Source: Actinobacteria bacterium UBA5182
GTDB lineage: Bacteria; Actinomycetota; UBA4738
Direction: 5' to 3'
DNA length: 26,627 nucleotides
NCBI GenBank assembly: GCA_002413185.1
Contig: DHWM01000147.1
Location: forward strand, 3,619-30,245
Shown: one piece after another, positions 14,709 through 22,607 of the stretch
How positions within the stretch are numbered: the stretch's first letter is position 1
Layout of the letters: each line of letters starts with the position of its first letter
Notes under the pieces: generated by a model
Seen by the model: only the letters and a program-made list of their open reading frames with translations
Databases searched by the model: none
Told to the model about the DNA's origin: nothing
Position numbers and translations under genes: made by a program

Positions 14709-17042
14709 ATGAGCACCCCAGCCGACGGCAACGGCCGTGTTGGCACGACGGGAGGAAACGGACCGGCGCTCCAAAGGTCCCGATTGGCTCGCCTGGGCGC
14801 GATCTCGGTTCGCCGCCGGTGGGCGGTGCTGGGCGTGTGGCTGGTCGTGTTCCTGGCCATGGGCCCGTTCCTCGGCAAGCTCAATGCCAGGCTGTCCCAG
14901 GGAGGATTCGAGGTGCCGGGCTCCCAATCCGATCAGGTCAAGCGCGACATCGATACGCAGTTCAAGGGACAGTTCGAGTTCACCGACCTGCTGGTGCTGA
15001 ACTCGGGCACCCTGAGCGCCACCGATCCGAAGTTCCACGCGGTGTTCGACTCCACCCGGGCCGCGCTGCTCCGAAGCCCCGGCGTTGGCGCGGTCAGCGA
15101 CTCGTACGGCTCGCCCCAGCGGTTCATCTCCCAGGACGGGCACACCCTCACCGCCACGGTCGGGCTCTCGGACACGCAGGACGAAGCTCTCAAGCACGCG
15201 GATGGCCTGAACGCCGCAGTGGCCGGAGCGTCCCGAGGCTCGGGCGTCACCGCGCTCCTTACCGGAAGCGCGCCGCTCTACAACGTCTTCTCCAAGACCA
15301 CCACCCACGACCTGGAGCGAGCGGAGAAGGTGGCCCTGCCCATCAGCTTGCTGATCCTGGTCCTCGCGTTCGGGTCCCTGGTGGCGGCGGGCATGCCCAT
15401 CGCGGTGGCCCTGCTCAGCCTGGCCATCTCGTTCGGCGTCATCTCGATCATCGCGGCCCAGACGACCGTGAGCATCTTCGCCCAGAACGTCGCGTCCATG
15501 ATCGGGATCGGCGTGGGGATCGACTACTCCCTGTTCATCCTGAACCGGTACCGGGAAGCGCTCCGCAACGGCAAGTCGGTCCCCGACGCCGTGGCCGAGT
15601 CGATCAGCACCAGCGGCAAGGCCGTGTTCGTGTCCGCGCTGACGGTGGTGGTGGCACTGTCGGGAACGCAGCTGGTGAACATGGCAGCGTTCCGTTCGAT
15701 GGGGTTCTCCGCGATGATCGCGGTGTTCTTCGCCGCCTCCGCCGCACTGACGCTGCTGCCGGCTCTGCTCGGATTCGTGGGCCACCGCATCGACCGCCTC
15801 AGTATCAGACGGCGTAAGCAGACGGGAGAGAGCCGCATGTGGCACCGGTGGGCCACCATGGTGATGCGACGGCCCTGGGCCTTCCTGGCCGGCTCGCTCG
15901 CGGTGGTCCTGCTCCTGGCCGCGCCCGCGCTCAACCTGAAGCTCGGCTCCTCGGGCGTGTCGATCCTTCCGGCCGGCTCGAGCCCCCGGGTGGCCGCCGA
16001 GATCACGGCCAAGGCGTTCGGGGAGGGCCAGGTCGCTCCGGCCCAGGTCGTCATCACGGACCGGAGCGGTGTGACCGCTTCGGGCTTCCACGACGTGTTC
16101 GTCGCGGCTCAGGCCATCGCCAAGGACCCCGAGGTGACCCGGGTCGACTCCATCGCCACCACCATCCCGAACGCACCCGAGCTGCAGGCCCAGGCATTCT
16201 TGAGCAGCCCGCAGGGGCAGCAGGTGGCAAAGGCGCTGGTCTCCCCTGACGGGAAGAAGACCCTGCTCTCCGTGGTGACCCGCCACGGCGCCCAGAGCGA
16301 TCTGGCCAACCAGTTCATCCACCGGATCCGAACGTTGCTCCCAACGGTCCTCCCGGCCGGCGTCACAGCCGCGGTCGGAGGCGACCCCGGCCTGAACGTC
16401 GACATCAACCACCAGATGTCGAGCAAGCTGGTGCTGGTGGTGGGACTGGTGCTGGCGCTTTCGTTCCTGGTGCTGCTGGTGTTCCTGCGAAGCCTGTTGC
16501 TTCCGCTGAAGGCCATCCTCATGAACACCGCGTCGGTGCTGGCGGCGTACGGCATGATGGTCTTCGTCTTCCAGCAAGGACACCTGACCGGACTGCTCAA
16601 GTTCGACGCGGCGGGACACATCGACTCGTTCCTGCCGCTGTTCCTGTTCTGCATCCTGTTCGGTCTCTCCATGGACTACGAGGTGTTCCTGCTCGCCCGG
16701 ATCCGCGAGGAGTACCTCCGCACCGGCGACAACACCGAAGCCGTCGGGTGGGGCCTCGAGCACACCGCCCGGATCATCACCAGCGCCGCAGCAATCATGG
16801 TCACGGTGTTCGGAGCCTTCGCGTTCGCCCGGATGCTGCCGATCAAGGAACTCGGGTTCGGCCTGGCCGCCGCGGTACTGCTCGACGCCACGATCATCCG
16901 GGTGATCATGGTGCCGGCGACCATGCGCCTTATGGGCAAGTGGAACTGGTGGCTGCCCAAGTGGCTGGACCGGCTGCTGCCGAAGGTTGCGCTGGAGGAA
17001 GCTCCGGAGCCGGGCGCCGAGCGCGTCCCGGCCGCGGTGTGA
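14709..17042 (+). CDS. MMPL family RND-type transporter
   Basis: A 777-residue proton-driven exporter of the MMPL/RND family, found in Actinobacteria exporting lipids, siderophores or drugs. The expected layout is visible: TM1 near 34-55, an extracytoplasmic domain (about 56-204), TM2-6 (205-355), TM7 near 391-410, a second external domain (411-572), and TM8-12 (573-738), giving 12 helices. The paired Asp-Tyr sites of the proton relay are both present: Asp272-Tyr273 in GIDYSLF and Asp656-Tyr657 in SMDYEVF. The ATG at 14709 follows AGGAGG by five bases. It stands alone between a divergent gene and a strong hairpin. Substrate unknown. Confidence 0.95.
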   Translation: MSTPADGNGRVGTTGGNGPALQRSRLARLGAISVRRRWAVLGVWLVVFLAMGPFLGKLNARLSQGGFEVPGSQSDQVKRDIDTQFKGQFEFTDLLVLNSGTLSATDPKFHAVFDSTRAALLRSPGVGAVSDSYGSPQRFISQDGHTLTATVGLSDTQDEALKHADGLNAAVAGASRGSGVTALLTGSAPLYNVFSKTTTHDLERAEKVALPISLLILVLAFGSLVAAGMPIAVALLSLAISFGVISIIAAQTTVSIFAQNVASMIGIGVGIDYSLFILNRYREALRNGKSVPDAVAESISTSGKAVFVSALTVVVALSGTQLVNMAAFRSMGFSAMIAVFFAASAALTLLPALLGFVGHRIDRLSIRRRKQTGESRMWHRWATMVMRRPWAFLAGSLAVVLLLAAPALNLKLGSSGVSILPAGSSPRVAAEITAKAFGEGQVAPAQVVITDRSGVTASGFHDVFVAAQAIAKDPEVTRVDSIATTIPNAPELQAQAFLSSPQGQQVAKALVSPDGKKTLLSVVTRHGAQSDLANQFIHRIRTLLPTVLPAGVTAAVGGDPGLNVDINHQMSSKLVLVVGLVLALSFLVLLVFLRSLLLPLKAILMNTASVLAAYGMMVFVFQQGHLTGLLKFDAAGHIDSFLPLFLFCILFGLSMDYEVFLLARIREEYLRTGDNTEAVGWGLEHTARIITSAAAIMVTVFGAFAFARMLPIKELGFGLAAAVLLDATIIRVIMVPATMRLMGKWNWWLPKWLDRLLPKVALEEAPEPGAERVPAAV

Positions 17043-17113
17043 GCCCGAAGGCGTCACCCGGGCTGCCCGGCCCTCGGCGAAGGGGTACTGGCCCCCCGGG
17101 GTGATTCGGGCTC
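17041..17113 (+). terminator. Long hairpin after the MMPL gene
   Basis: GAGCCCGAA (17041-17049) pairs exactly with TTCGGGCTC (17105-17113). Inside these arms TCACCCGGG (17054-17062) pairs with CCCGGGGTGA (17095-17104) with one bulge. It starts at the MMPL stop and ends before the promoter of the next operon, a good place for a terminator. It lacks a T-run. Confidence 0.45.
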
Positions 17114-17140
17114 TACCTCCGTATCGTGGTGCAAGCAGGG

Positions 17141-17169
17141 TTCACTTGCGTCACGCGTCGGCGTACCGT
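17141..17169 (+). promoter_or_regulatory. Predicted promoter of the USP / twin-kinase operon
   Basis: TTCACT (17141-17146) and TACCGT (17164-17169) are separated by exactly 17 bases and resemble -35 and -10 boxes. Transcription would begin near 17176, about 25 bases before the ATG at 17201, leaving room for the AAGGAGG ribosome site near 17188-17194. Confidence 0.4.
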
Positions 17170-17200
17170 CGAGCCGTTCGCTCCACGAAGGAGGCTCGAC

Positions 17201-17611
17201 ATGATCAAGAAGGTCCTGGTCGGCACCGACACCTCGTCCGCCGCCGACCTGGCGGTGGACCATGCGGCCAGCCTGGCTCGCTCCTACCAGGCCGACCTGA
17301 CGGTCCTGTACGTGAAGTCCCCGGTGGAGGCTCGGCAGGTGGTCGACCCCAAGCTGGCCGCGGATCCGGACCGGTATCTCTCGCGGATGCCTTCGCGCTT
17401 CTCCGGCATCTCGGTACGAGTTCGAACGGAGGCGGGAGACGCGGCGGAGGCGCTGTGCAGGGTGGCCGAGGAAGAGCGAGCCGACGTCATCGTGGTGGGG
17501 AACCGGGGACTGCACGGCAGACGACGGGGGTTCCTGCAGAGCGTGCCCGCCGCGGTGGCCCGGCATTCGCCATGTTCGGTCCTCATCGTGGACACTCGCA
17601 TGGCGCAATGA
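17201..17611 (+). CDS. Universal stress protein (UspA family)
   Basis: A 136-residue single USP domain. It begins MIKKVLVGTDTSSAADLAVDH, as expected for the first strand and helix, and ends with VIVVGNRGLHG and CSVLIVDTR. The nucleotide-binding loop keeps G100-x2-G103, but the third Gly, normally ten residues later, is Gln113 before Ser114, so ATP binding may be altered. The ATG is preceded by AAGGAGG. It leads a run with the two kinases (43 bases to the next start), suggesting joint response to the same stress. Such pairing of USPs with sensor kinases is familiar in Actinobacteria, for example in dormancy regulons. Confidence 0.9.
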   Translation: MIKKVLVGTDTSSAADLAVDHAASLARSYQADLTVLYVKSPVEARQVVDPKLAADPDRYLSRMPSRFSGISVRVRTEAGDAAEALCRVAEEERADVIVVGNRGLHGRRRGFLQSVPAAVARHSPCSVLIVDTRMAQ

Positions 17612-17654
17612 GCCCGCCGCGGATGACAGTGAGGCGAAGAAGGGAATCCGAGGG

Positions 17655-19811
17655 ATGAAGCAACGTACGGCCGGCGCCGGGGAGGGTGGTCGATCCTCGA
17701 TGCCGCTCGTCCCACTGGCGTGGGGGCTGTGGGCGGCGTGCGTCGCGCTGTCGGTGACCGCGGTCGTCTTCGATCTCGGCCATTGGAACGTCCCCGTGGT
17801 CGGGGCCAGCCAGTCCTTCGGGAGCGCCCTGCTGTCGATCGTCTTCGCCTCGGCGGGGGTGGTCATCGCGGTGAAGCGGCCGCGCAACGCGGTGGGGTGG
17901 ATCTTCCTCGCGATCTCGACGAGTCAGGCCGTCTCTGCCGCGGCGGTCGTCGGCGATTACGAATTGCTCGTGGGGCACCGTTCCATTCCCTTCCAGGTCC
18001 TGACGTGGGTCGAGACGTGGTCCTGGGTCCCTGGCTTCATCCTCATCCCGACATTGCTCCTCCAGCTCTTCCCGGACGGTCGGCCGCTCTCCAGGCGGTG
18101 GCGTCCCCTCGTCCCGGTGACCATCGCCGGCATCGCCCTGGTCGTAGCCGGCATTGCCTGGACGCCCGCTTCGGAGATCGGCGACCTGCCGCCCGGGTAC
18201 CGGACCCTGGTACCAACTTCCCCCGTGCTCCAGATCGCCGCCGTGGTGGGCGGGATCGTCTCGCTCTTCGTGCTCGTGCTGTCGGTCGCGTCGCTCGTCC
18301 TGCGCTATCGCCGTTCCCGGAACGAGGAGCGCGAGCAGCTCAAGTGGTTCGTCTACGCGGCGATCGTGACCGTCGTGTGCTTCACCGGCCTGTCCATCGC
18401 CACCAGCAATCAAGGGGCCATCGGGATCCTGGCGCTCGCCGCCATCCCGCTGCTCCCTGTCGCCACGGCCCTCGCCATCTTCAGGTACCGCCTCTACGAC
18501 ATCGACGTCGCCATCAACAAGACCGTCGTCTACGGTCTGCTGGCCGCGTTCATCACGGCCGTCTACGTCGCCATCGTGGTGGGCATCGGCGCGGCGCTCG
18601 GACACGGCTCGTCCAAGCCGAACCTGGCCCTTTCGATCCTGGCGACCGCCGTGGTGGCCGTGGCGTTCCAGCCGGTCAGGGATCGCGTGCAACGGTTCGC
18701 CAACCGCCTGGTCTACGGCGTTCGCGCCACGCCGTATGAGGTGCTGGCCGGGTTCGTCGAGCAGGTGGGCGGGACGTACGCCGCCGAAGACGTGCTGCCG
18801 CGGATGGCCCGCGCCCTCGCGGAAGGGACCGGCGCGGAGGCGGCGGCGGCCTGGCTCAGGGTGGGCTCCGAGCTCCGGCCCGAAGCGTCATGGCCGGCGG
18901 ACCGCCTCCGCGACTTTGCCCCGCTGGCGATGGCGGGCCAGGACCTCCCAGAGATCCTCGGCGTGTCGCTGGCCCTGCCTGTTCGTCATCGCGAGGAGAC
19001 GCTGGCTGCGCTCACCCTCACCAAGCCGCCCGGCGAACCGCTGTCGTCGACCGAACGCAAACTGGCAGAGGACCTCGCGGGCCAGGCAGGGTTGGTCGTG
19101 CGAAACGTCGCGCTCACCGAGGACCTCATGGCGCGAGTGCGCGACATCGAGTCGTCCCGGGCCCGCATCGTCTCGGCCGAGGACGAGGAGCGCAGCCGGA
19201 TCGAGCGGCGGATCCGCGAAGGCGCGCGACGGGAGCTGGAAGGAGTGACCCGCGCGCTCGGGGAGGCGGCGGCGCTGCTTTCCAGCCAGCCGGAACGAGC
19301 GCTTACCGAGCTGGCCACCGTCACGGAGAGGGGGACGGTGGCGCTCGAGAGCCTGCGTGAGGTCGCCCGGGGCATCTATCCGCCCCTGCTGGCCGACAAG
19401 GGACTGTCCGCGGCGCTTGAAGCCCAGGGCCGGCGGGGGAGCGTCCCCGCGACGGTCGAGACGGATGGCATCGGCCGCTATCCCCAGGGCGTGGAGTCGG
19501 CCGTCTACTTCTGCTGCGTCGAGGCCATGGAGAACGCCGCGACCCACGCCAGGCCCTCGAACATCCGCATCAGCGTGCGGGAGGTCCACGGCGGGCTTGC
19601 CTTCGAGGTCGCGGATGACGGCTCAGGGTTCGATCCCGGCGCCACGCGGGCAGGCATCGGGCTGACCGGCATGCAGGACAGGGTCGCAGCTCTGGACGGC
19701 GAGCTCCGCGTGAACTCGCGGCAGAGCGAGGGCACCAGCGTCCTCGGGTGGGTGCCCCTGGCCGGCGCGGACGAGCGGGAGCGCGTCGGGGCGCTGGAGC
19801 CTGCGCGATGA
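17655..19811 (+). CDS. Multi-pass sensor kinase-like protein lacking the phospho-accepting histidine
   Basis: A 718-residue membrane sensor of the NarL-partner (HisKA_3) type. About nine or ten hydrophobic segments fill residues 20-340, followed by a GAF-like domain (about 365-490), a dimerisation helix (500-535) and an ATPase domain. In the dimerisation helix, where kinases have ERxxHDGAQQ, this protein reads ERRIREGARR: the His is Arg521 and the next Asp is Glu522. The ATP-binding boxes look intact: EAMENAATHA (623-632), DDGSGFD (654-660) and GIGLTGM (667-673). It may bind ATP without autophosphorylating in the usual way. The stop overlaps the next kinase start (ATGA), so the two are coupled. 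ATG at 17655 begins MKQRTA, as in the next kinase. Confidence 0.9.
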   Translation: MKQRTAGAGEGGRSSMPLVPLAWGLWAACVALSVTAVVFDLGHWNVPVVGASQSFGSALLSIVFASAGVVIAVKRPRNAVGWIFLAISTSQAVSAAAVVGDYELLVGHRSIPFQVLTWVETWSWVPGFILIPTLLLQLFPDGRPLSRRWRPLVPVTIAGIALVVAGIAWTPASEIGDLPPGYRTLVPTSPVLQIAAVVGGIVSLFVLVLSVASLVLRYRRSRNEEREQLKWFVYAAIVTVVCFTGLSIATSNQGAIGILALAAIPLLPVATALAIFRYRLYDIDVAINKTVVYGLLAAFITAVYVAIVVGIGAALGHGSSKPNLALSILATAVVAVAFQPVRDRVQRFANRLVYGVRATPYEVLAGFVEQVGGTYAAEDVLPRMARALAEGTGAEAAAAWLRVGSELRPEASWPADRLRDFAPLAMAGQDLPEILGVSLALPVRHREETLAALTLTKPPGEPLSSTERKLAEDLAGQAGLVVRNVALTEDLMARVRDIESSRARIVSAEDEERSRIERRIREGARRELEGVTRALGEAAALLSSQPERALTELATVTERGTVALESLREVARGIYPPLLADKGLSAALEAQGRRGSVPATVETDGIGRYPQGVESAVYFCCVEAMENAATHARPSNIRISVREVHGGLAFEVADDGSGFDPGATRAGIGLTGMQDRVAALDGELRVNSRQSEGTSVLGWVPLAGADERERVGALEPAR
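18486..18746 (+). repeat. Duplicated kinase segment, copy 1
   Basis: Encodes residues 278-364 of the first kinase and pairs with 20588-20848. I count 80 identical residues out of 87, much higher than in flanking parts of the two proteins. It spans the last membrane helices and the linker into the GAF-like domain. Confidence 0.6.
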
Positions 19812-21856
19812 AACAGCGGACGGCGTTCCGCGTTGGGTGGTCGGTTCCTCGGAGCCTGTTCGTCCTGACCCTCGCGCTGCTCGTCGCCGACCTGGTCCTC
19901 ACCCTCGGAGGAGGTCTGAGCTGGGGATCTGTCCCATTCTTTCTCGTCACGGTTGGGTTCGCGGGAGTAGGCGCGTTGGTCGCTGCCCGCACGTCGAACA
20001 GGGTGGGGTGGCTGTTCCTCGCCGAAGGGCTGGCCGTGGCTATCACCATCGCGGCGAAGGACTATGCGGCGCGGACCGGAACGGCCTCGCTCCCGGGTGC
20101 TCCGTGGGCCGGATGGATCTTCACGATCGCGCTCGCGGCGATCTGGCTGCCGCTCCTGCTCGCGCTGCTCCTGTTCCCGGACGGCCGGCTTCCGTCGGCG
20201 CGGTGGCGGCCCGTGGCCTGGGCCGCGGTCGCTTCCGGCGCCGTGGGTGTGGCTAGCGTCGCCGTCGCCGACGTCAACTTCTCCTCGAACTTCCCCCGCT
20301 TGACCGACCCGGTGACCATCGTCCGGGCGGCGTGGCTCCGCGGCATCTACAACGGAGGAGTCCAGGCGGCCCCGATATTCATCTTGCTCGCCTGCGCCGT
20401 CTCGCTGGTCGTCCGGCTGGTCCGCTCTCGGGGGGAGCAGCGCCTGCAGCTCAAGTGGTTCGTGTACGCGTCGGCCCTGGCCGCGACCGCTGTCGCGATC
20501 GCGTCGTTCGTGTTGCCCGACCCCTCCGTCGCCTTCGCCGCGTTCGCTCCGCTCATTCCGATCGCCGCCGGCGTCGCGATCTTCAAGTACCGCCTGTACG
20601 ACATCGACGTCGTCATCAACAAGACCGTCGTCTACGGTCTGCTGGCAGCGTTCATCACCGCCGTCTATGTGGCGATCGTCGTCGGGATCGGCGCTGCGCT
20701 CGGCCGCGGGACCTCCAAGCCGAACTTGGCCCTTTCGATCATTGCCACCGCCGTCGTGGCAGTGGCGTTCCAGCCCGTTCGTGAGCGCGTGCAGAAGTTC
20801 GCCAACCGCCTCGTCTACGGCAAGCGTGCCACGCCGTACGAGGTGCTGAGCGAGTTCTCGGCTCGAGTGGCCACAGCCGCCGCCGCCGAGGAGCAACTCC
20901 CTCGCATGGCCCGGACGCTCGCCGAAGGAACGGGCGCGTCCAGCACGACGGTGTGGCTGGGGGATGGCGTCGAAGTCCGGCCCGCGGCGTCCTGGCCCGA
21001 GGACGGCGCCCTGATGTCGCCGGAGGAGTCGACGCTCTCCCTCCCCGTCTTCCATCAGGGCGAGCAGCTCGGGGCGATCTCGCTGCTCAAGCCGCCCGGC
21101 GAGCGTCTCACGCCAGCCGAGGAGCGGCTGGCGCGCGACCTCGCGTCACAGGCGGGGCTGGTGCTGCACAATGTTCGCCTGACCGAGGAGCTTCGGGCCC
21201 GAGTGGAAGAGCTTCGAACCTCCCGGCGCCGCCTCGTCGCCGCGCAGGATGCCGCTCGTCGGAAGCTGGAGCGCAACATCCACGATGGGGCGCAGCAGCA
21301 GCTCGTGGCGCTCTCAGTGAAGACGAACCTCGCCCGGCAATTGGCGGTCAGAGATGCCGGGAAGGCGGTAAGCCTCGTGGCGGCACTTCGCGAAGAGGCC
21401 GGACGGGCACTTCAGGAGCTCGACGAGCTCGCGGGAGGCCTGACGCCCACAGCGCTGTCGGAGCTCGGGCTGGTGGAAGCCCTCGGGGCACAGGCGGGGA
21501 GGGCGGCCGTGCCCGTCACCGTGGAGGCGCCGGACGGCCTCGACGCACCGCTGGACGTTGCGACCGCGGTCTACTTCTGCGTCCTGGAGGCACTCCAAAA
21601 CGTGGCCAAGTACGCCGGCGCCTCCCGTGCGGTCGTTCGACTGTCTCGGGCCGACGGCCGGGTGGACTTCGAGGTGGACGACGACGGGAGAGGGTTCGAC
21701 GCAGCGGCGGGATCGACCGGCACAGGCCTGCGTGGCATCGCCGATCGGCTGGCCGCTCTCGGCGGCACGCTCGACGTCCGTTCCGCGCCCGGCCGGGGAA
21801 CGACCGTCCTCGGACGGGTGCCGGTCCGGGAACCGGTATCCGAGGCGGCCGGGTGA
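19808..21856 (+). CDS. Multi-pass sensor histidine kinase (HisKA_3 type)
   Basis: A 682-residue sensor kinase paralogous to the preceding gene. A membrane part (about 15-325, some nine segments) is followed by a GAF-like domain (345-465), a coiled linker (460-480), and a complete dimerisation motif, KLERNIHDGAQQQL, with phospho-accepting His492. The ATPase domain has EALQNVAKYA (594-603), DDDGRGFD and GTGLRGI. The ATG at 19808 overlaps the stop of the first kinase. It is the only kinase here able to autophosphorylate by the normal route, so it is the likely phosphate donor for the nearby regulators and perhaps a heterodimer partner for the His-less protein. It ends 5 bases from the convergent NarL-type regulator. 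Signal unknown. Confidence 0.94.
   Translation: MKQRTAFRVGWSVPRSLFVLTLALLVADLVLTLGGGLSWGSVPFFLVTVGFAGVGALVAARTSNRVGWLFLAEGLAVAITIAAKDYAARTGTASLPGAPWAGWIFTIALAAIWLPLLLALLLFPDGRLPSARWRPVAWAAVASGAVGVASVAVADVNFSSNFPRLTDPVTIVRAAWLRGIYNGGVQAAPIFILLACAVSLVVRLVRSRGEQRLQLKWFVYASALAATAVAIASFVLPDPSVAFAAFAPLIPIAAGVAIFKYRLYDIDVVINKTVVYGLLAAFITAVYVAIVVGIGAALGRGTSKPNLALSIIATAVVAVAFQPVRERVQKFANRLVYGKRATPYEVLSEFSARVATAAAAEEQLPRMARTLAEGTGASSTTVWLGDGVEVRPAASWPEDGALMSPEESTLSLPVFHQGEQLGAISLLKPPGERLTPAEERLARDLASQAGLVLHNVRLTEELRARVEELRTSRRRLVAAQDAARRKLERNIHDGAQQQLVALSVKTNLARQLAVRDAGKAVSLVAALREEAGRALQELDELAGGLTPTALSELGLVEALGAQAGRAAVPVTVEAPDGLDAPLDVATAVYFCVLEALQNVAKYAGASRAVVRLSRADGRVDFEVDDDGRGFDAAAGSTGTGLRGIADRLAALGGTLDVRSAPGRGTTVLGRVPVREPVSEAAG
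20588..20848 (+). repeat. Duplicated kinase segment, copy 2
   Basis: Encodes residues 261-347 of the second kinase, the counterpart of 18486-18746. Long exact stretches remain at DNA level, for example around INKTVVYGLLA, alongside synonymous differences elsewhere. Confidence 0.6.
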
Positions 21857-21861
21857 AGCCG

Positions 21862-22542
21862 TCAGTTCGCGCCCGGCAGCCCTTCCTCGCGGAGGAACGC
21901 CAGCACGGCCATGACCCGGCGGTGGACGTCGCTCTCCTCGGTGAGGTCCAGCTTGTGGAACAGCGAGTTGATGTGCTTCTCGATCGCCCGCTCGGTCAGG
22001 AACAGCGCCTTGGCGATGGCGGCGTTGTTCTTCCCCTGGGCCATCTGCTCCAGGACCTCCCGCTCCCGCTCGGTGAGCTGGGCGAGCGGCGAGTGGGCCA
22101 GGCGCTCCTTTCGCAGGACCAGCCCCTCGACGACCTTCGGGTCGAGCACCGACCCGCCCCGGCTGACCTCGTGCAGGGCCCGGACCAGCTCGTCGAGGTC
22201 GGCCACCCGCTCCTTGAGCAGATAGCCCAGGCCCGCCGCCCCTTCCTTCAACAGCTCGTAGGCGTATTCGTCTTCGGCGAACTGCGACAGGACGACCACC
22301 CCGATGGAGGGATGCTCGGCGCGGATCCGGCGTGCGGCGTCGATCCCCTCGGTGGTGTGCGTGGGAGGCATCCGGATGTCGGTCAGAACCGCGTCCGGCC
22401 GCTCCCGCTCCACCGCGGTGAGGAGGGAGTCGAGGTCCGAAACCGTGGCCGTCAGGTCCAGCTCGTCCACCGAGTCGAGCAGGGCGGCAGTCCCCTCACG
22501 GACCAGGTAGTTGTCTTCGGCGAACACGATGCGGAGCGCCAC
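21862..22542 (-). CDS. NarL/LuxR-type response regulator
   Basis: A 226-residue DNA-binding regulator. The receiver (1-125) has Glu9/Asp10, phospho-acceptor Asp55 in LTDIRMPP, Ser86 and Lys110. The LuxR-type HTH (about 155-200) reads LTEREREVLEQMAQG, then NAAIAKALFLTERAIEKHI and SLFHKLDL, all typical. Its stop lies 5 bases from the end of the second kinase on the opposite strand, which makes that kinase the obvious partner. The start is a GTG without a ribosome site. TATACC at 22551-22556 (minus strand) is 8 bases away, so the transcript is probably leaderless. Confidence 0.94.
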   Translation of the reverse strand: MALRIVFAEDNYLVREGTAALLDSVDELDLTATVSDLDSLLTAVERERPDAVLTDIRMPPTHTTEGIDAARRIRAEHPSIGVVVLSQFAEDEYAYELLKEGAAGLGYLLKERVADLDELVRALHEVSRGGSVLDPKVVEGLVLRKERLAHSPLAQLTEREREVLEQMAQGKNNAAIAKALFLTERAIEKHINSLFHKLDLTEESDVHRRVMAVLAFLREEGLPGAN

Positions 22543-22607
22543 GATCGGATGGTATACAGGCTGGACCCCGCCGAGCGCGGGTTCCCGACAGGAAAGCGAG
22601 CGAGCGG
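22543..22607. promoter_or_regulatory. Short divergent promoter region with a shared palindromic -10 (GTATAC)
   Basis: Only 65 bases separate two divergent regulators. GTATAC at 22552-22557 is palindromic: the minus strand reads TATACC (22556-22551), 8 bases before the NarL-type start, and the plus strand reads TATACA (22553-22558), about 50 bases before the cyclase start. The two polymerases could not bind at once. AGGAAAG near 22590-22596 is a weak ribosome site for the cyclase gene. Confidence 0.4.

Noticed and set aside
14559..17057. Long minus-strand open frame opposite the MMPL gene
   Set aside because: The MMPL reading has 12 membrane helices and both proton-relay motifs; the antisense translation is His/Gln/Arg-rich with no recognisable domain.
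19505..21055. Minus-strand frame opposite the second kinase
   Set aside because: Antisense to an intact histidine kinase; composition is Asp/Arg/Gly-rich shadow sequence.
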